Assembly: GCA_963798865.1 (NCBI GenBank)
Contig: CAWCVZ010000009.1
Span: 248,001-312,000, forward strand
Origin: RBG-16-34-14 sp963798865
GTDB lineage: Bacteria; Bacteroidota; Ignavibacteria; Ignavibacteriales; Ignavibacteriaceae
Direction: 5' to 3'
Length of the DNA stretch: 64,000 nt
Shown: positions 18,391 to 26,111 of the stretch, one piece after another
How the letters are laid out: every line of letters starts with the position of its first letter
Numbering within the stretch: position 1 is the stretch's first letter
The notes under the pieces: model-generated
What the model was told of the DNA's origin: nothing
The model's input: the letters and a program-made list of their open reading frames with translations, nothing else
Database searches by the model: none
Program-made: the position numbers and the translations under genes

Positions 18391-18395
18391 AAATG

Positions 18396-19316
18396 CTAAG
18401 CAGCTTTCTCATTACTGACTAAATGAATGAAAACATTTTCCAATGAAGCGGGAATTTGCCTATGACTGACTATTTCAATCCCGTTTTTTTTGAGTAACTC
18501 CTCAAGAATCCTGTATTCACTATCGTAGTTATTAACCATAACATCAATCCTGTCTCCGAACATCTGAACTTCATACTCTGTTTTTTCTTTTAATAGTTTG
18601 TAAGCTTCTCTAACCTTATCGCATACAACTTCAATTACATCTTTATTAATAGAAGATTTAATTTCTTTTGGGGTATCAAGACTTATTATTTCACCTTTAT
18701 TCATCAATGCAACTCTGTTGCATCTTTCTGCCTCGTCTAAATAGGGAGTTGTCATAAAGATTGTGATTTCTTCTCTTAAAAGACTTGAGAGTATTTTCCA
18801 GAAATCTCTTCTCGAAACAGGATCAACTCCGGTAGTCGGTTCATCTAAAAAAAGAATTTTCGGACGATGTATAAGACTGCAAGCAAGTGCAAGCTTTTGC
18901 TTCATGCCGCCGGATAAATTATCTGCCAATCTTTTTCGAAAAGGAGTTAATCTCGTGAAATCAAGTAATTCATTTCTTCTTTCCTCAAAATTTTTAACTC
19001 CATGTATATCAGCAAAGAATTCTATATTTTCATCAACTGTAAGATCACCGTAAAGACTGTATTTCTGAGATAAATAACCAATCTGGTTTTGAATTGCTTT
19101 ACGGTTTTTAATTATATTTTTACCAAATACGTTAACAGAACCAGAATCAAATTTTAATAAACCACATAATATCCTTATCGTTGTGGTTTTTCCAGCACCA
19201 TCCGGTCCTACTAATCCAAACATTTCACCTTTTTGAATTTCATACGTAACGCCGCGGACTGCATCAATCCCGTCGTATGATTTTTTTAAATTTTCTATTT
19301 TGATAATTGATTCCAT
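18396..19316 (-). CDS. ABC transporter ATPase, first of a pair
   Basis: 306 residues with Walker A GPDGAGKTTT, Q-loop 'IGYLSQKYSLYGDLTVDEN', canonical signature LSGGMKQ, Walker B 'ILFLDEPTTGVDP' and a C-terminal domain related to that of its partner. One departure: the switch histidine position reads 'FMTTPYLDEAE', with Pro where TTHYL is usual. So each ATPase of the pair has one unusual catalytic motif (signature in one, H-loop in the other), a complementary pattern typical of asymmetric heterodimers. In E. coli YbhF the two halves are fused; here they are separate genes. Confidence 0.9.
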   Translation of the reverse strand: MESIIKIENLKKSYDGIDAVRGVTYEIQKGEMFGLVGPDGAGKTTTIRILCGLLKFDSGSVNVFGKNIIKNRKAIQNQIGYLSQKYSLYGDLTVDENIEFFADIHGVKNFEERRNELLDFTRLTPFRKRLADNLSGGMKQKLALACSLIHRPKILFLDEPTTGVDPVSRRDFWKILSSLLREEITIFMTTPYLDEAERCNRVALMNKGEIISLDTPKEIKSSINKDVIEVVCDKVREAYKLLKEKTEYEVQMFGDRIDVMVNNYDSEYRILEELLKKNGIEIVSHRQIPASLENVFIHLVSNEKAA

Positions 19317-19322
19317 ATCTGA

Positions 19323-20285
19323 TTATAACTTAATAACAGCATCAGCGGGCATTCCGGGCTTAAGTTCAAAGCCGGGATTTTTTATTTCAATCTTTACTGC
19401 AAAAACTAATTTTGTTCTTTCATCTTTGGTCTGAATATTTTTTGGAGTAAACTCTGCCTCCGGTGAGATATAAATAATTTTCCCTTCATATTTTTTATCA
19501 GGATAAGTATCGGAACTTACATCTGCAGTTTGTCCTAATTTAACTTTCCCGAGTTCCTCTTCAGATACATAAATTATAAGATTAACAACACTCAAATCCG
19601 AAACTTTAAATAATGAAGAAAGCATTGTTACAGTTTCACCTTGTTCAAAAAATTTTTTTACTATTATTCCGTTGATGGGTGATTGAACATAAGAATCCCT
19701 TATTTGTTTCTTTAAAAGATCAACAGCAGCTATTTGCCGGTTAAGATTAGCTTCAGCCTGTTTTATATCTTCCGGACGTGCAAAGTCTTTAAGTTTTTTA
19801 TGATTTTCCTTAGCTGAATTTAGCTGAGCTTGTGTAATCTCAAACCTGGAAACGGCATCTTCATATTGTTTCCTTGTTATGGATTTTGAATTATAAAGCG
19901 TCTCCATTCTTTCAACATCTTTCTTAGCACTTTCGAAATTTACCTGTGCCTGTGTAACCGCTTCCTCTCCCTGTTTAATATCTTCTTCTCTTGCACCATC
20001 TCTAAGCAAGTTAAGCTGTGCTTGTACTGCATTCTCAGAAGCAAGTGCCTGCCTAAGCTGTATTTCTAAAGATTCATGATCAATTATTAAAATTGTATCT
20101 CCGGTACTAACTTTTTCTCCTTCAGTCTTTAACAGATTAAGAACTTTTCCGGTAACCTGGGAACTAACAGTTACATTTGTTGCTTCAATATTTCCAGATG
20201 CTTCAATCCTGTTCTTGTCATTACCATTTCCGCATCCATAAATAATAAGTAAAATAATTGCGGATATATATTTAATTGATTTCAT
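19323..20285 (-). CDS. HlyD/YbhG-type membrane-fusion lipoprotein of the ABC exporter
   Basis: 320 residues, with an N-terminal lipoprotein signal ending 'LLIIYGC', so it is anchored in the inner membrane facing the periplasm. A biotinyl-lipoyl-like half ('VTVSSQVTGKVLNLLKTEGE') precedes a long alpha-helical hairpin rich in A, Q and E (about 75-190), the matching half ('SYVQSPINGIIVKKFFEQGE') and a beta-barrel domain ending 'FELKPGMPADAVIKL'. It links the ABC permeases to an outer-membrane channel; no TolC-like gene is present here. Its start overlaps the end of the TetR gene by 14 nt, so it is read from the TetR-controlled transcript. Confidence 0.9.
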   Translation of the reverse strand: MKSIKYISAIILLIIYGCGNGNDKNRIEASGNIEATNVTVSSQVTGKVLNLLKTEGEKVSTGDTILIIDHESLEIQLRQALASENAVQAQLNLLRDGAREEDIKQGEEAVTQAQVNFESAKKDVERMETLYNSKSITRKQYEDAVSRFEITQAQLNSAKENHKKLKDFARPEDIKQAEANLNRQIAAVDLLKKQIRDSYVQSPINGIIVKKFFEQGETVTMLSSLFKVSDLSVVNLIIYVSEEELGKVKLGQTADVSSDTYPDKKYEGKIIYISPEAEFTPKNIQTKDERTKLVFAVKIEIKNPGFELKPGMPADAVIKL

Positions 20286-20892
20286 TTAGCAGCTCCGATT
20301 TAAGTATTTTAAAAACTTTTTTACCCTTGTCAGTCATTATTCCATTCATTAAGACTTCAATGGTTTCTTCCACTGCTGTCTTTAAGGAAAATTTATTATT
20401 CATTATAAATTCTAAACTGGTAGCTCCTCTAACGGAAGAGATAAAGATATTAATAATTATTGGTGAAGGTTTGTCGATAAAAAAGCCTTCGATTTTACCT
20501 TGTTCAAAAACTTTTCCAATGTTAGTTGTCATCAATTTAGTCCTGAATGCATCAATGTCTCTCCACAGATCAGGCATTTGAGTCTGAACATCAGCAAAAA
20601 ATTTTTCATTTATTCTGGAAATCATTTCACCGACGAATTTAAAAATTTCATATAATTTTGTTACAGCATTCGCTTTAGTTTCAATTATCTTTTGCAGTTT
20701 TTGTCTATTATTATCAAAGAATCCGAACGTAACCTCCCTGACAAGTTCTTCTTTAGTTGAAAAATATTTGTAGATGGTTTTTTTGCTGATTCTTAGTTTC
20801 GAGGCAATATCATCCATTTTAGTTTTGTAGAAACCTTCGCGTAAAAAAATTTCCAAAGAATGATCAACTATTTTTCTTCTGTCTTCTTCCAT
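20272..20892 (-). CDS. TetR-family transcriptional repressor of the exporter operon
   Basis: 206 residues. The N-terminal helix-turn-helix ('DIASKLRISKKTIYKYFSTK', about 27-46) is typical TetR; the remainder is an all-helical ligand-binding domain. As the first gene of its own operon, overlapping the HlyD gene, it probably represses exporter expression until a toxic substrate binds. Four GAAAC/GTTTC half-sites lie immediately upstream (see 20906-20974), consistent with autoregulation. The ligand is unknown. Confidence 0.9.
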   Translation of the reverse strand: MEEDRRKIVDHSLEIFLREGFYKTKMDDIASKLRISKKTIYKYFSTKEELVREVTFGFFDNNRQKLQKIIETKANAVTKLYEIFKFVGEMISRINEKFFADVQTQMPDLWRDIDAFRTKLMTTNIGKVFEQGKIEGFFIDKPSPIIINIFISSVRGATSLEFIMNNKFSLKTAVEETIEVLMNGIMTDKGKKVFKILKSELLNEIN

Positions 20893-20905
20893 TTACCTTT
20901 CCTTT

Positions 20906-20974
20906 TAGAAACTATTTTTGTTTTTGTGGTTTCCAAATTAACTAATGGAAACTATTTTAGCAAGGATAGTTTCC
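20906..20974. promoter_or_regulatory. Candidate TetR operator region with two inverted repeats
   Basis: A perfect 9-bp inverted repeat, GGAAACTAT (20947-20955) and ATAGTTTCC (20966-20974), is separated by 10 bp. A second, weaker pair, TAGAAACTAT (20906-20915) and GTGGTTTCCA (20926-20935), also has a 10 bp gap. Both lie between the TetR start (20892) and the plus-strand gene at 21050. The shared half-site (G)GAAACTAT and equal spacing make a repressor binding region likely. Assignment to the adjacent TetR is inference. Confidence 0.6.
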
Positions 20975-21049
20975 AAGAATTTTTTTATCGGTGTGTTGAT
21001 ATTCAAAATTTTTGTAGCTAAATTTTAAAAAAAAATCCGGGGGTATCCC

Positions 21050-21391
21050 ATGAAGAACATTTATCTTATTGCTTTCTTATTTTCCACTGGTTTTTACATT
21101 TTCACTAATGCTCAATCTAAAATTGAAGATGATATAGATATAGCTTATCAAAATGCAAAGAAAGGAATTTACTGGGCATTAGATAATATTCCAGAGAAGA
21201 AAGTTAAAATTGAAAATGATCTGATAGCGGATGATAAACTTTATGCAAATGTAAAACTTGAGAAGGAAGTAAATGGAATAAAACTGGAATCAACTGGTTA
21301 CGACAAATCCAATTCTGTAGTAATAAAAATTTATAAATCTTATGACAGCCTCGTGAAAGAAGGCTATATCAAAAAAATTCCATCCGAATAA
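21050..21391 (+). CDS. Small secreted protein of unknown function
   Basis: 113 residues: a signal peptide (about 1-22, ending 'FTNAQ') and an acidic/lysine-rich mature part of about 90 residues with 'AKKGIYWALDNIPEKKVKIE'. The pattern looks like a small alpha/beta periplasmic domain, but I do not recognise the family. It has its own start preceded by GGGGG-type purines ('ccgggggta') and faces the TetR operon across the operator region, so the TetR protein could control it too. The next gene's promoter begins 16 nt after its stop. Confidence 0.6.
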   Translation: MKNIYLIAFLFSTGFYIFTNAQSKIEDDIDIAYQNAKKGIYWALDNIPEKKVKIENDLIADDKLYANVKLEKEVNGIKLESTGYDKSNSVVIKIYKSYDSLVKEGYIKKIPSE

Positions 21392-21406
21392 ATAATAATC
21401 CTTTTC

Positions 21407-21435
21407 TTGACATAATATTAAAAATAAGTTATTAT
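21407..21435 (+). promoter_or_regulatory. Sigma-70-like promoter for the peptidase-cyanophycinase-carrier operon
   Basis: TTGACA at 21407-21412, a 17-nt spacer, and TATTAT at 21430-21435, one base off TATAAT. It is 55 nt before the ATG at 21491. Bacteroidota housekeeping promoters often use a different -7 box, so the match is informative but not proof. Confidence 0.55.
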
Positions 21436-21441
21436 TATCAC

Positions 21442-21457
21442 TGTAATAGATATTACA
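21442..21457. promoter_or_regulatory. 16-bp palindrome at the predicted transcription start (candidate RpiR-type operator)
   Basis: TGTAATA-GA-TATTACA is a perfect 7-bp inverted repeat with a 2-bp centre, located 6 bp after the -10 box, where a repressor would block initiation. The core TGTAAT...ATTACA resembles the published HexR (RpiR family) operator core, although the centre is 4 rather than 3 bp. An RpiR-family regulator is encoded in the same region at 27575-28432; the pairing is inference. Confidence 0.5.
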
Positions 21458-21490
21458 TCATTCAGAAAAAATGAAATAAACAGTTCAAGA

Positions 21491-22582
21491 ATGGATAATC
21501 AGAAATTAATTGATATATTTTTTCAAGTGGCAGCCATTGATGCCTGTTCCACAATGGAAAAGCCGGTAGCTGAATTCATAAAAAATTTTCTTTTACCTTA
21601 TGACATAAAAGTAATTGAAGATGATTCAAATAAATATTCTTTAAGTAATACAGGAAATATTATTTGCAGAAAAGGCAGTGGGGGAAACTTTATTCTTCTT
21701 TCTCATATGGATACTGCCAGACCAACAAAAGATCTTAAACCGGTTATTACAAAAGATAAATTACTTTCTGATGGAAATACTGTGCTTGGAGTTGACAACC
21801 GGGCTGGGGTTTCAGTTCTGCTCTATTTGTTTGAATATATTTTTAAAGAAAGAATTAAAACCAAAGATTTTACAGTGGGTTTTACCACTTGTGAGGAAAC
21901 AACATTATTGGGTTCTAAAAAATTAGGTATTAATGGACAAATAAAAAAAGGGTTTGTATTTGATTCATCTTTCAGACCAGGAAATTTCATCCATTCAGCC
22001 TGCGGTTCCCTGGGATTTAAAATTACTATTAATGGAGTTGCATCTCATTCTGCCCTGGCTCCGGAAAAAGGAATAAACTCCATAGCCATCGCTTCAAGTG
22101 CTTTAAGTAAAATAAAACAGGGTAGATTAGATTCAGAAACTACGTTGAATATCGGGAAAATCATCGGCGGCTCAGCGGTGAATGTTATTCCGGAAAAGAC
22201 AACTATTGAAGGCGAGATCAGATCTTTTAAAACAGAAAGAGTTGAAAAACTTTTTGAAGAATTAAAAAATATATTCAATTGTGAAGCGGAAGCATTGAAA
22301 GGAAGTTGTGAAATAGAATCTCAATGGGATTTTAAACCGTATAATATTCTTCCTGAATTTAATGTTTTTAAATATGCTGTTGATGCAATTAAAAAAACCG
22401 GACTTGAACCCAGACCACAAATTTCACTTGCCGGAAGTGATGCAAATTCCTTAAATGAAAATGGAATCGAAGCAGTTAACCTTGGAATTGGAGCTCAGAA
22501 TCCTCATTCCAATAATGAATTCATACTGATCGAAGATCTTATAAAAAGTGCTGAGATAGCATTAGAACTCGTAAAATTATAG
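21491..22582 (+). CDS. M20-family metallopeptidase, peptidase T-like
   Basis: 363 residues, no signal peptide, cytosolic. Di-zinc ligand motifs of the M20 family are in order: 'LLSHMDTARP' (His, with catalytic Asp), 'GVDNRAGVS' (bridging Asp), 'FTTCEETTLLGS' (catalytic and ligand Glu pair), 'VFDSS' (Asp), and a terminal His in 'AQNPHSNNEF'. A lid domain with 'GVASHSALAPEKGINSI' sits in the middle. This layout is that of PepT/PepT2-like aminopeptidases, which trim peptides or dipeptides. It is the first gene of a tight operon with a cyanophycinase-like gene (7 nt gap) and a carrier, which points to amino acid recovery from small peptides. Confidence 0.85.
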   Translation: MDNQKLIDIFFQVAAIDACSTMEKPVAEFIKNFLLPYDIKVIEDDSNKYSLSNTGNIICRKGSGGNFILLSHMDTARPTKDLKPVITKDKLLSDGNTVLGVDNRAGVSVLLYLFEYIFKERIKTKDFTVGFTTCEETTLLGSKKLGINGQIKKGFVFDSSFRPGNFIHSACGSLGFKITINGVASHSALAPEKGINSIAIASSALSKIKQGRLDSETTLNIGKIIGGSAVNVIPEKTTIEGEIRSFKTERVEKLFEELKNIFNCEAEALKGSCEIESQWDFKPYNILPEFNVFKYAVDAIKKTGLEPRPQISLAGSDANSLNENGIEAVNLGIGAQNPHSNNEFILIEDLIKSAEIALELVKL

Positions 22583-22589
22583 AGGCTGA

Positions 22590-23441
22590 ATGAAAAAAAA
22601 TATACTATTAATAATTATTTTTCTTTTTACTTCCTCATTCCCGCAGACAAAAGGTCATCTTGTTATTATTGGTGGTGGCGAAAGAACCGAACAAATAATG
22701 AAGAAGATTGTTGAGTTTGCCGGCGGTATTGAATCAAAATATATAGTCATACCTAATGCAAGTTCCGAACCTGAAGAAACCGGTAAATATCATGCCGATG
22801 AGTTTAGAAATCTCGGCTGCAAGAATGTTGATTATCTGATTGTGGATTCATTAAATGTAAATGATGAAAAAACAATTAAGAAATTTGATGGAGTAAAGTG
22901 TATTTTCTTTTCAGGAGGAGATCAAACCAGATTAACTCAATATCTTCTTAACTCTAAATTGTTAGAGAGAATAAAAGATATTTATAAATCCGGTGGTGTT
23001 ATAAGCGGAACAAGCGCAGGTGCCGCAGTAATGAGCAAAATAATGATTACAGGCGATGAATTGCTGAATAAAGATTCAACTGTTTCTTTTAATACTATTC
23101 TTAAAGGAAATATAAAACATACTGAAGGGTTTGGCTTTGTTCAAAATGAAATTATTGATCAGCATTTTATTAAAAGAAAAAGAAATAACAGGCTGCTTAG
23201 CCTTGTTCTTGAGTATCCTGATAAACTTGGTATCGGAATAGATGAATCAACAGCTGCAATAATTTACCCTGATGGCATTCTTGAAGTCCTTGGTGAAAGC
23301 CAGGTATTAATTTTTGATGCATCCAGTTCAAGCAAAATAAAAACGAATGAAAATAATCAACTTTCTGCTTCGGGTGTTATGTTAAGTATTCTTGTATCCG
23401 GGCAAAAATTCGATCTTAATAAAAGAACAGTTATTCAATGA
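22590..23441 (+). CDS. Cyanophycinase-like S51 serine peptidase, exported
   Basis: 283 residues with a signal peptide (about 1-18). S51 family features: 'HLVIIGGGE' after the signal, 'CIFFSGGDQ' (108-112) and the nucleophile elbow 'ISGTSAGAAVM' with Ser142. 'DQHFIKRKRNNRL' from 190 is the pattern I associate with cyanophycinases rather than the shorter dipeptidase E, which is about 230 residues. Cyanophycinase cuts the Asp-Arg polymer cyanophycin into beta-Asp-Arg dipeptides. Export fits an extracellular polymer as food. The alternative is a broader isoaspartyl or Asp-X peptidase. The stop overlaps the next start by 4 nt (ATGA). Confidence 0.75.
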   Translation: MKKNILLIIIFLFTSSFPQTKGHLVIIGGGERTEQIMKKIVEFAGGIESKYIVIPNASSEPEETGKYHADEFRNLGCKNVDYLIVDSLNVNDEKTIKKFDGVKCIFFSGGDQTRLTQYLLNSKLLERIKDIYKSGGVISGTSAGAAVMSKIMITGDELLNKDSTVSFNTILKGNIKHTEGFGFVQNEIIDQHFIKRKRNNRLLSLVLEYPDKLGIGIDESTAAIIYPDGILEVLGESQVLIFDASSSSKIKTNENNQLSASGVMLSILVSGQKFDLNKRTVIQ

Positions 23442-24838
23442 AGCTTAAAAAACTTAAAGCTCCAAATACTTTCATTATTATATTTTCTCTGATTGTTATT
23501 ACAGCAGGGTTAACCTGGATAATTCCCGGAGGGGAATATCAACGTAAGGAATTTGAGGGAAGAAAAGCTGTAGTTAATGGTTCTTTTAATTATGTGGAAG
23601 GTAATCCACAAGGTATTGATGATATATTTATGGCACCTATAAAGGGATTTGTCGATGCTTCATTAATTATTGGATTGGTTTTTATTGTAGGAGGTGCATT
23701 TGGTGTTTTTAAAAAAACGGAAGCAATTGATTCTTTAATTTTCTGGATTGCAAAAGCTCATCAAAAATCATCATTTCTCCGGATGGCTTTAATTCCGGTA
23801 GTTATGATTATTTTTTCTCTGGCTGGGGCAGTCTTTGGTATGAGCGAGGAAGTTATTCCTTTCATTCTGATATTTATTCCACTCTCATTAATTCTCGGCT
23901 ACGATACAATAGTTGGAGTTGCTATGCCTTTCGTAGGTGCAGGGGCTGGATTTGCCGGGGCTTTCTTCAATCCTTTTACTATTGGAATTGCACAGGAAAT
24001 TTCAGGATTAACTTTATTTTCAGGTTTAACTTATAGAATAATTGTTTGGTTTATTGTTACTTCAGTTGCTATAAGCTTTGTTTTATTATATGCAAAAAAA
24101 ATAAAAAAACATCCGGCGAAAAGTCCAACCTATGAAAGCGATTTTAAAAAAAGAGAATCGTTAGATTTAGATAAAGTCAAAAACCACAAGGGAATCGAAA
24201 CCAGGCATAAACTTGTTCTTATAACTTTTATTGCCGGTATTGCTGTTTTAATCTTTGGTGTATTAAAATATAAATGGTTTATTGAAGAATTAGCTGCTGT
24301 TTTTTTCGCAACAGGAATTGCTGTTGGTATTGTTGGAAAATTATCCATTGGTGAAATTACAAAATCATTCATTGATGGAGCTAAGGATTTAATTGCAACT
24401 GCTCTTATTATTGGTCTTGCAAGAGGTATTTTAATTATTTCTCAGGATGGAAAAATAATAGATACAATCCTAAATTATCTTTCAGCCCCGATTTCTTATC
24501 TCCATCCAATTGTATCTTCTCAGGCAATGTTCATAGTTCAGACTTTTATTAATTTCTTTGTTCCATCGGGAAGCGGGCAGGCAGTTTTAACAATGCCTAT
24601 TATGGCTCCTCTTTCAGACCTGGTTGGAGTAAGCAGGCAAACAGCTGTTCTCGCTTTTCAGTTTGGAGATGGATTCAGTAACATGATCATTCCAACTTCA
24701 GCAGTTACAATGGGAGTTCTAGCTCTTGCAGAAATTCCCTGGGAAAGATGGGCAAGATGGATTCTTCCTCTTGAAGTACTTTTTTTGATTACAGGTTTGA
24801 TATTACTTATTCCTCCATTTTTTATTAGTTGGAACTAA
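23438..24838 (+). CDS. YfcC-family carrier (amino acid or dicarboxylate)
   Basis: 466 residues with about twelve membrane spans. It starts 'LKAPNTFIIIFSLIVITAGL TWIIPGGEY' in two parts typical of the YfcC/ArcD-like DcuC superfamily, and has 'GMSEEVIPF', 'FNPFTIGIAQ' and 'FFVPSGSGQAVLTMPIMAPL', the conserved loops of that family. Members are annotated as C4-dicarboxylate or arginine/ornithine-type antiporters. Coupling by a 4-nt overlap with the cyanophycinase-like gene suggests it moves the resulting peptide or amino acid (aspartate, arginine or their dipeptide) across the inner membrane. Confidence 0.8.
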   Translation: MKLKKLKAPNTFIIIFSLIVITAGLTWIIPGGEYQRKEFEGRKAVVNGSFNYVEGNPQGIDDIFMAPIKGFVDASLIIGLVFIVGGAFGVFKKTEAIDSLIFWIAKAHQKSSFLRMALIPVVMIIFSLAGAVFGMSEEVIPFILIFIPLSLILGYDTIVGVAMPFVGAGAGFAGAFFNPFTIGIAQEISGLTLFSGLTYRIIVWFIVTSVAISFVLLYAKKIKKHPAKSPTYESDFKKRESLDLDKVKNHKGIETRHKLVLITFIAGIAVLIFGVLKYKWFIEELAAVFFATGIAVGIVGKLSIGEITKSFIDGAKDLIATALIIGLARGILIISQDGKIIDTILNYLSAPISYLHPIVSSQAMFIVQTFINFFVPSGSGQAVLTMPIMAPLSDLVGVSRQTAVLAFQFGDGFSNMIIPTSAVTMGVLALAEIPWERWARWILPLEVLFLITGLILLIPPFFISWN

Positions 24839-24888
24839 AATTTTATTGTTCTTAAAAAATAATTAATAATATAGAAAGGAAAGATGCT

Positions 24889-26004
24889 ATGAGAAAATGT
24901 TTACCTCTTTTAATTACTACTTTAATCTTCATGGGATTATCCTATGATTTATATGCGCAGGAAACCTTTGGTACTGGCAAAATAAATGTTCGAGTGGATG
25001 CATATGGTGCTATAAGGATTTTCACTACTGAAGGGGTAGATACAGTTCAGCATATTAATAGGGCATCTGTTTTAGTTGCCGGAAATACGAACCAGGTACT
25101 TGATTACTGGAATGATGTTGATGTTGAAACTCCTACAACACTTGAAACTACTCCTGAATACGGAGACTATGAGATTTCAGGGACTTACAACAATGTCTTT
25201 TCCGGTTCACCGCCAAACGTACTTGTTGAGCAGCATGTGTATGGGTGGAATGGTGAGAGTTACTGTTTGGTTAAAATGATTGTTACTAATGAGGAAAATA
25301 GTTCACTGCCTACTATTGTTGGACTGGATATAATTCAATATATAGATGAAACATGGGAAGATGATAATATTTTTTACGACGTAACAAATCAAATGATGAC
25401 TCAATTTGAAGTGCACTATGTCGGAATAAAAATATTATCTGAGCAAACTACTTCTGCACAAATTTTTAATTGGTATAGTGGATATGAGAATTCTGATACG
25501 GATTATTATAACTGGATGACTGCCGCTACATTTTCAACCGATACACTTATTACAGACCCTGACGGAGGAGTTGGAATTTTAGCAGGAGAACCTGCAAGCC
25601 TTCAGCCTGCCAATTCAAGAACCATATTTTTTGCAATTGCCGTTGGAAGTAATGAAACCGATATGATTAATAATATGAATGCTGCTAACCAGCAATATCT
25701 TGCCATCACAGCTGTCGAAAAAGATTTAAATTCATTCCCGGATGAATATAGTCTACAGCAAAATTATCCCAATCCATTTAATCCGGCTACAAAAATTAAT
25801 TTTTCAATTCCGGAAACTGAATTTGTAAACTTAACGGTTTACAATCTTCTGGGCGAGGTAGTTGCTGAACTTGTTAATTCTGAATTAGCCCCGGGAAATT
25901 ATTCTTATGAATTTGATGCTTCAAAGCTTACAAGCGGAATTTATTTTTACGAGATTAAAGCCGGTCAGTTTTCAGAAACTAAAAAAATGATGCTAATGAA
26001 ATAA
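24889..26004 (+). CDS. Secreted protein with type IX secretion sorting domain, paralog 1
   Basis: 371 residues. A signal peptide ends 'LSYDLYAQ'. The middle (about 25-280) is beta-rich with no recognised enzyme motif and is clearly paralogous to the next gene ('RASVLVAGNTNQV..DVDVE' matches 'RTSVLVGVNQNAV..DADVE'). The C-terminal about 85 residues are a T9SS type A sorting domain starting 'SLQQNYPNPFNPATKINF' and ending in 'SETKKMMLMK'. Such proteins are exported across the outer membrane and attached to the surface or released. AAAGGAAAG before the ATG serves as ribosome site. It is 50 nt after the carrier gene, so it may be the last gene of that operon. Confidence 0.8.
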   Translation: MRKCLPLLITTLIFMGLSYDLYAQETFGTGKINVRVDAYGAIRIFTTEGVDTVQHINRASVLVAGNTNQVLDYWNDVDVETPTTLETTPEYGDYEISGTYNNVFSGSPPNVLVEQHVYGWNGESYCLVKMIVTNEENSSLPTIVGLDIIQYIDETWEDDNIFYDVTNQMMTQFEVHYVGIKILSEQTTSAQIFNWYSGYENSDTDYYNWMTAATFSTDTLITDPDGGVGILAGEPASLQPANSRTIFFAIAVGSNETDMINNMNAANQQYLAITAVEKDLNSFPDEYSLQQNYPNPFNPATKINFSIPETEFVNLTVYNLLGEVVAELVNSELAPGNYSYEFDASKLTSGIYFYEIKAGQFSETKKMMLMK

Positions 26005-26046
26005 TGACAGTTGAAATAGTAAATATTTACTGTGTTAAAAAAATGA

Positions 26047-26084
26047 GGTAACTATATATTTGGCAATTCAAATATGTGGTTACC
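26047..26084. promoter_or_regulatory. Strong hairpin in the leader of the next gene
   Basis: GGTAACTATATATTTG (26047-26062) pairs with CAAATATGTGGTTACC (26069-26084) at 13 of 16 positions around a 6-nt loop. There is no U-tract after it, so it is not a typical intrinsic terminator. It lies 15 nt before the AAAGGAGG ribosome site of the gene starting at 26112, and could be an mRNA-stability hairpin, operator or processing site between the two paralogous T9SS genes. Confidence 0.55.
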
Positions 26085-26111
26085 AAAAATAAATTAAAGG
26101 AGGAAAGAGCT

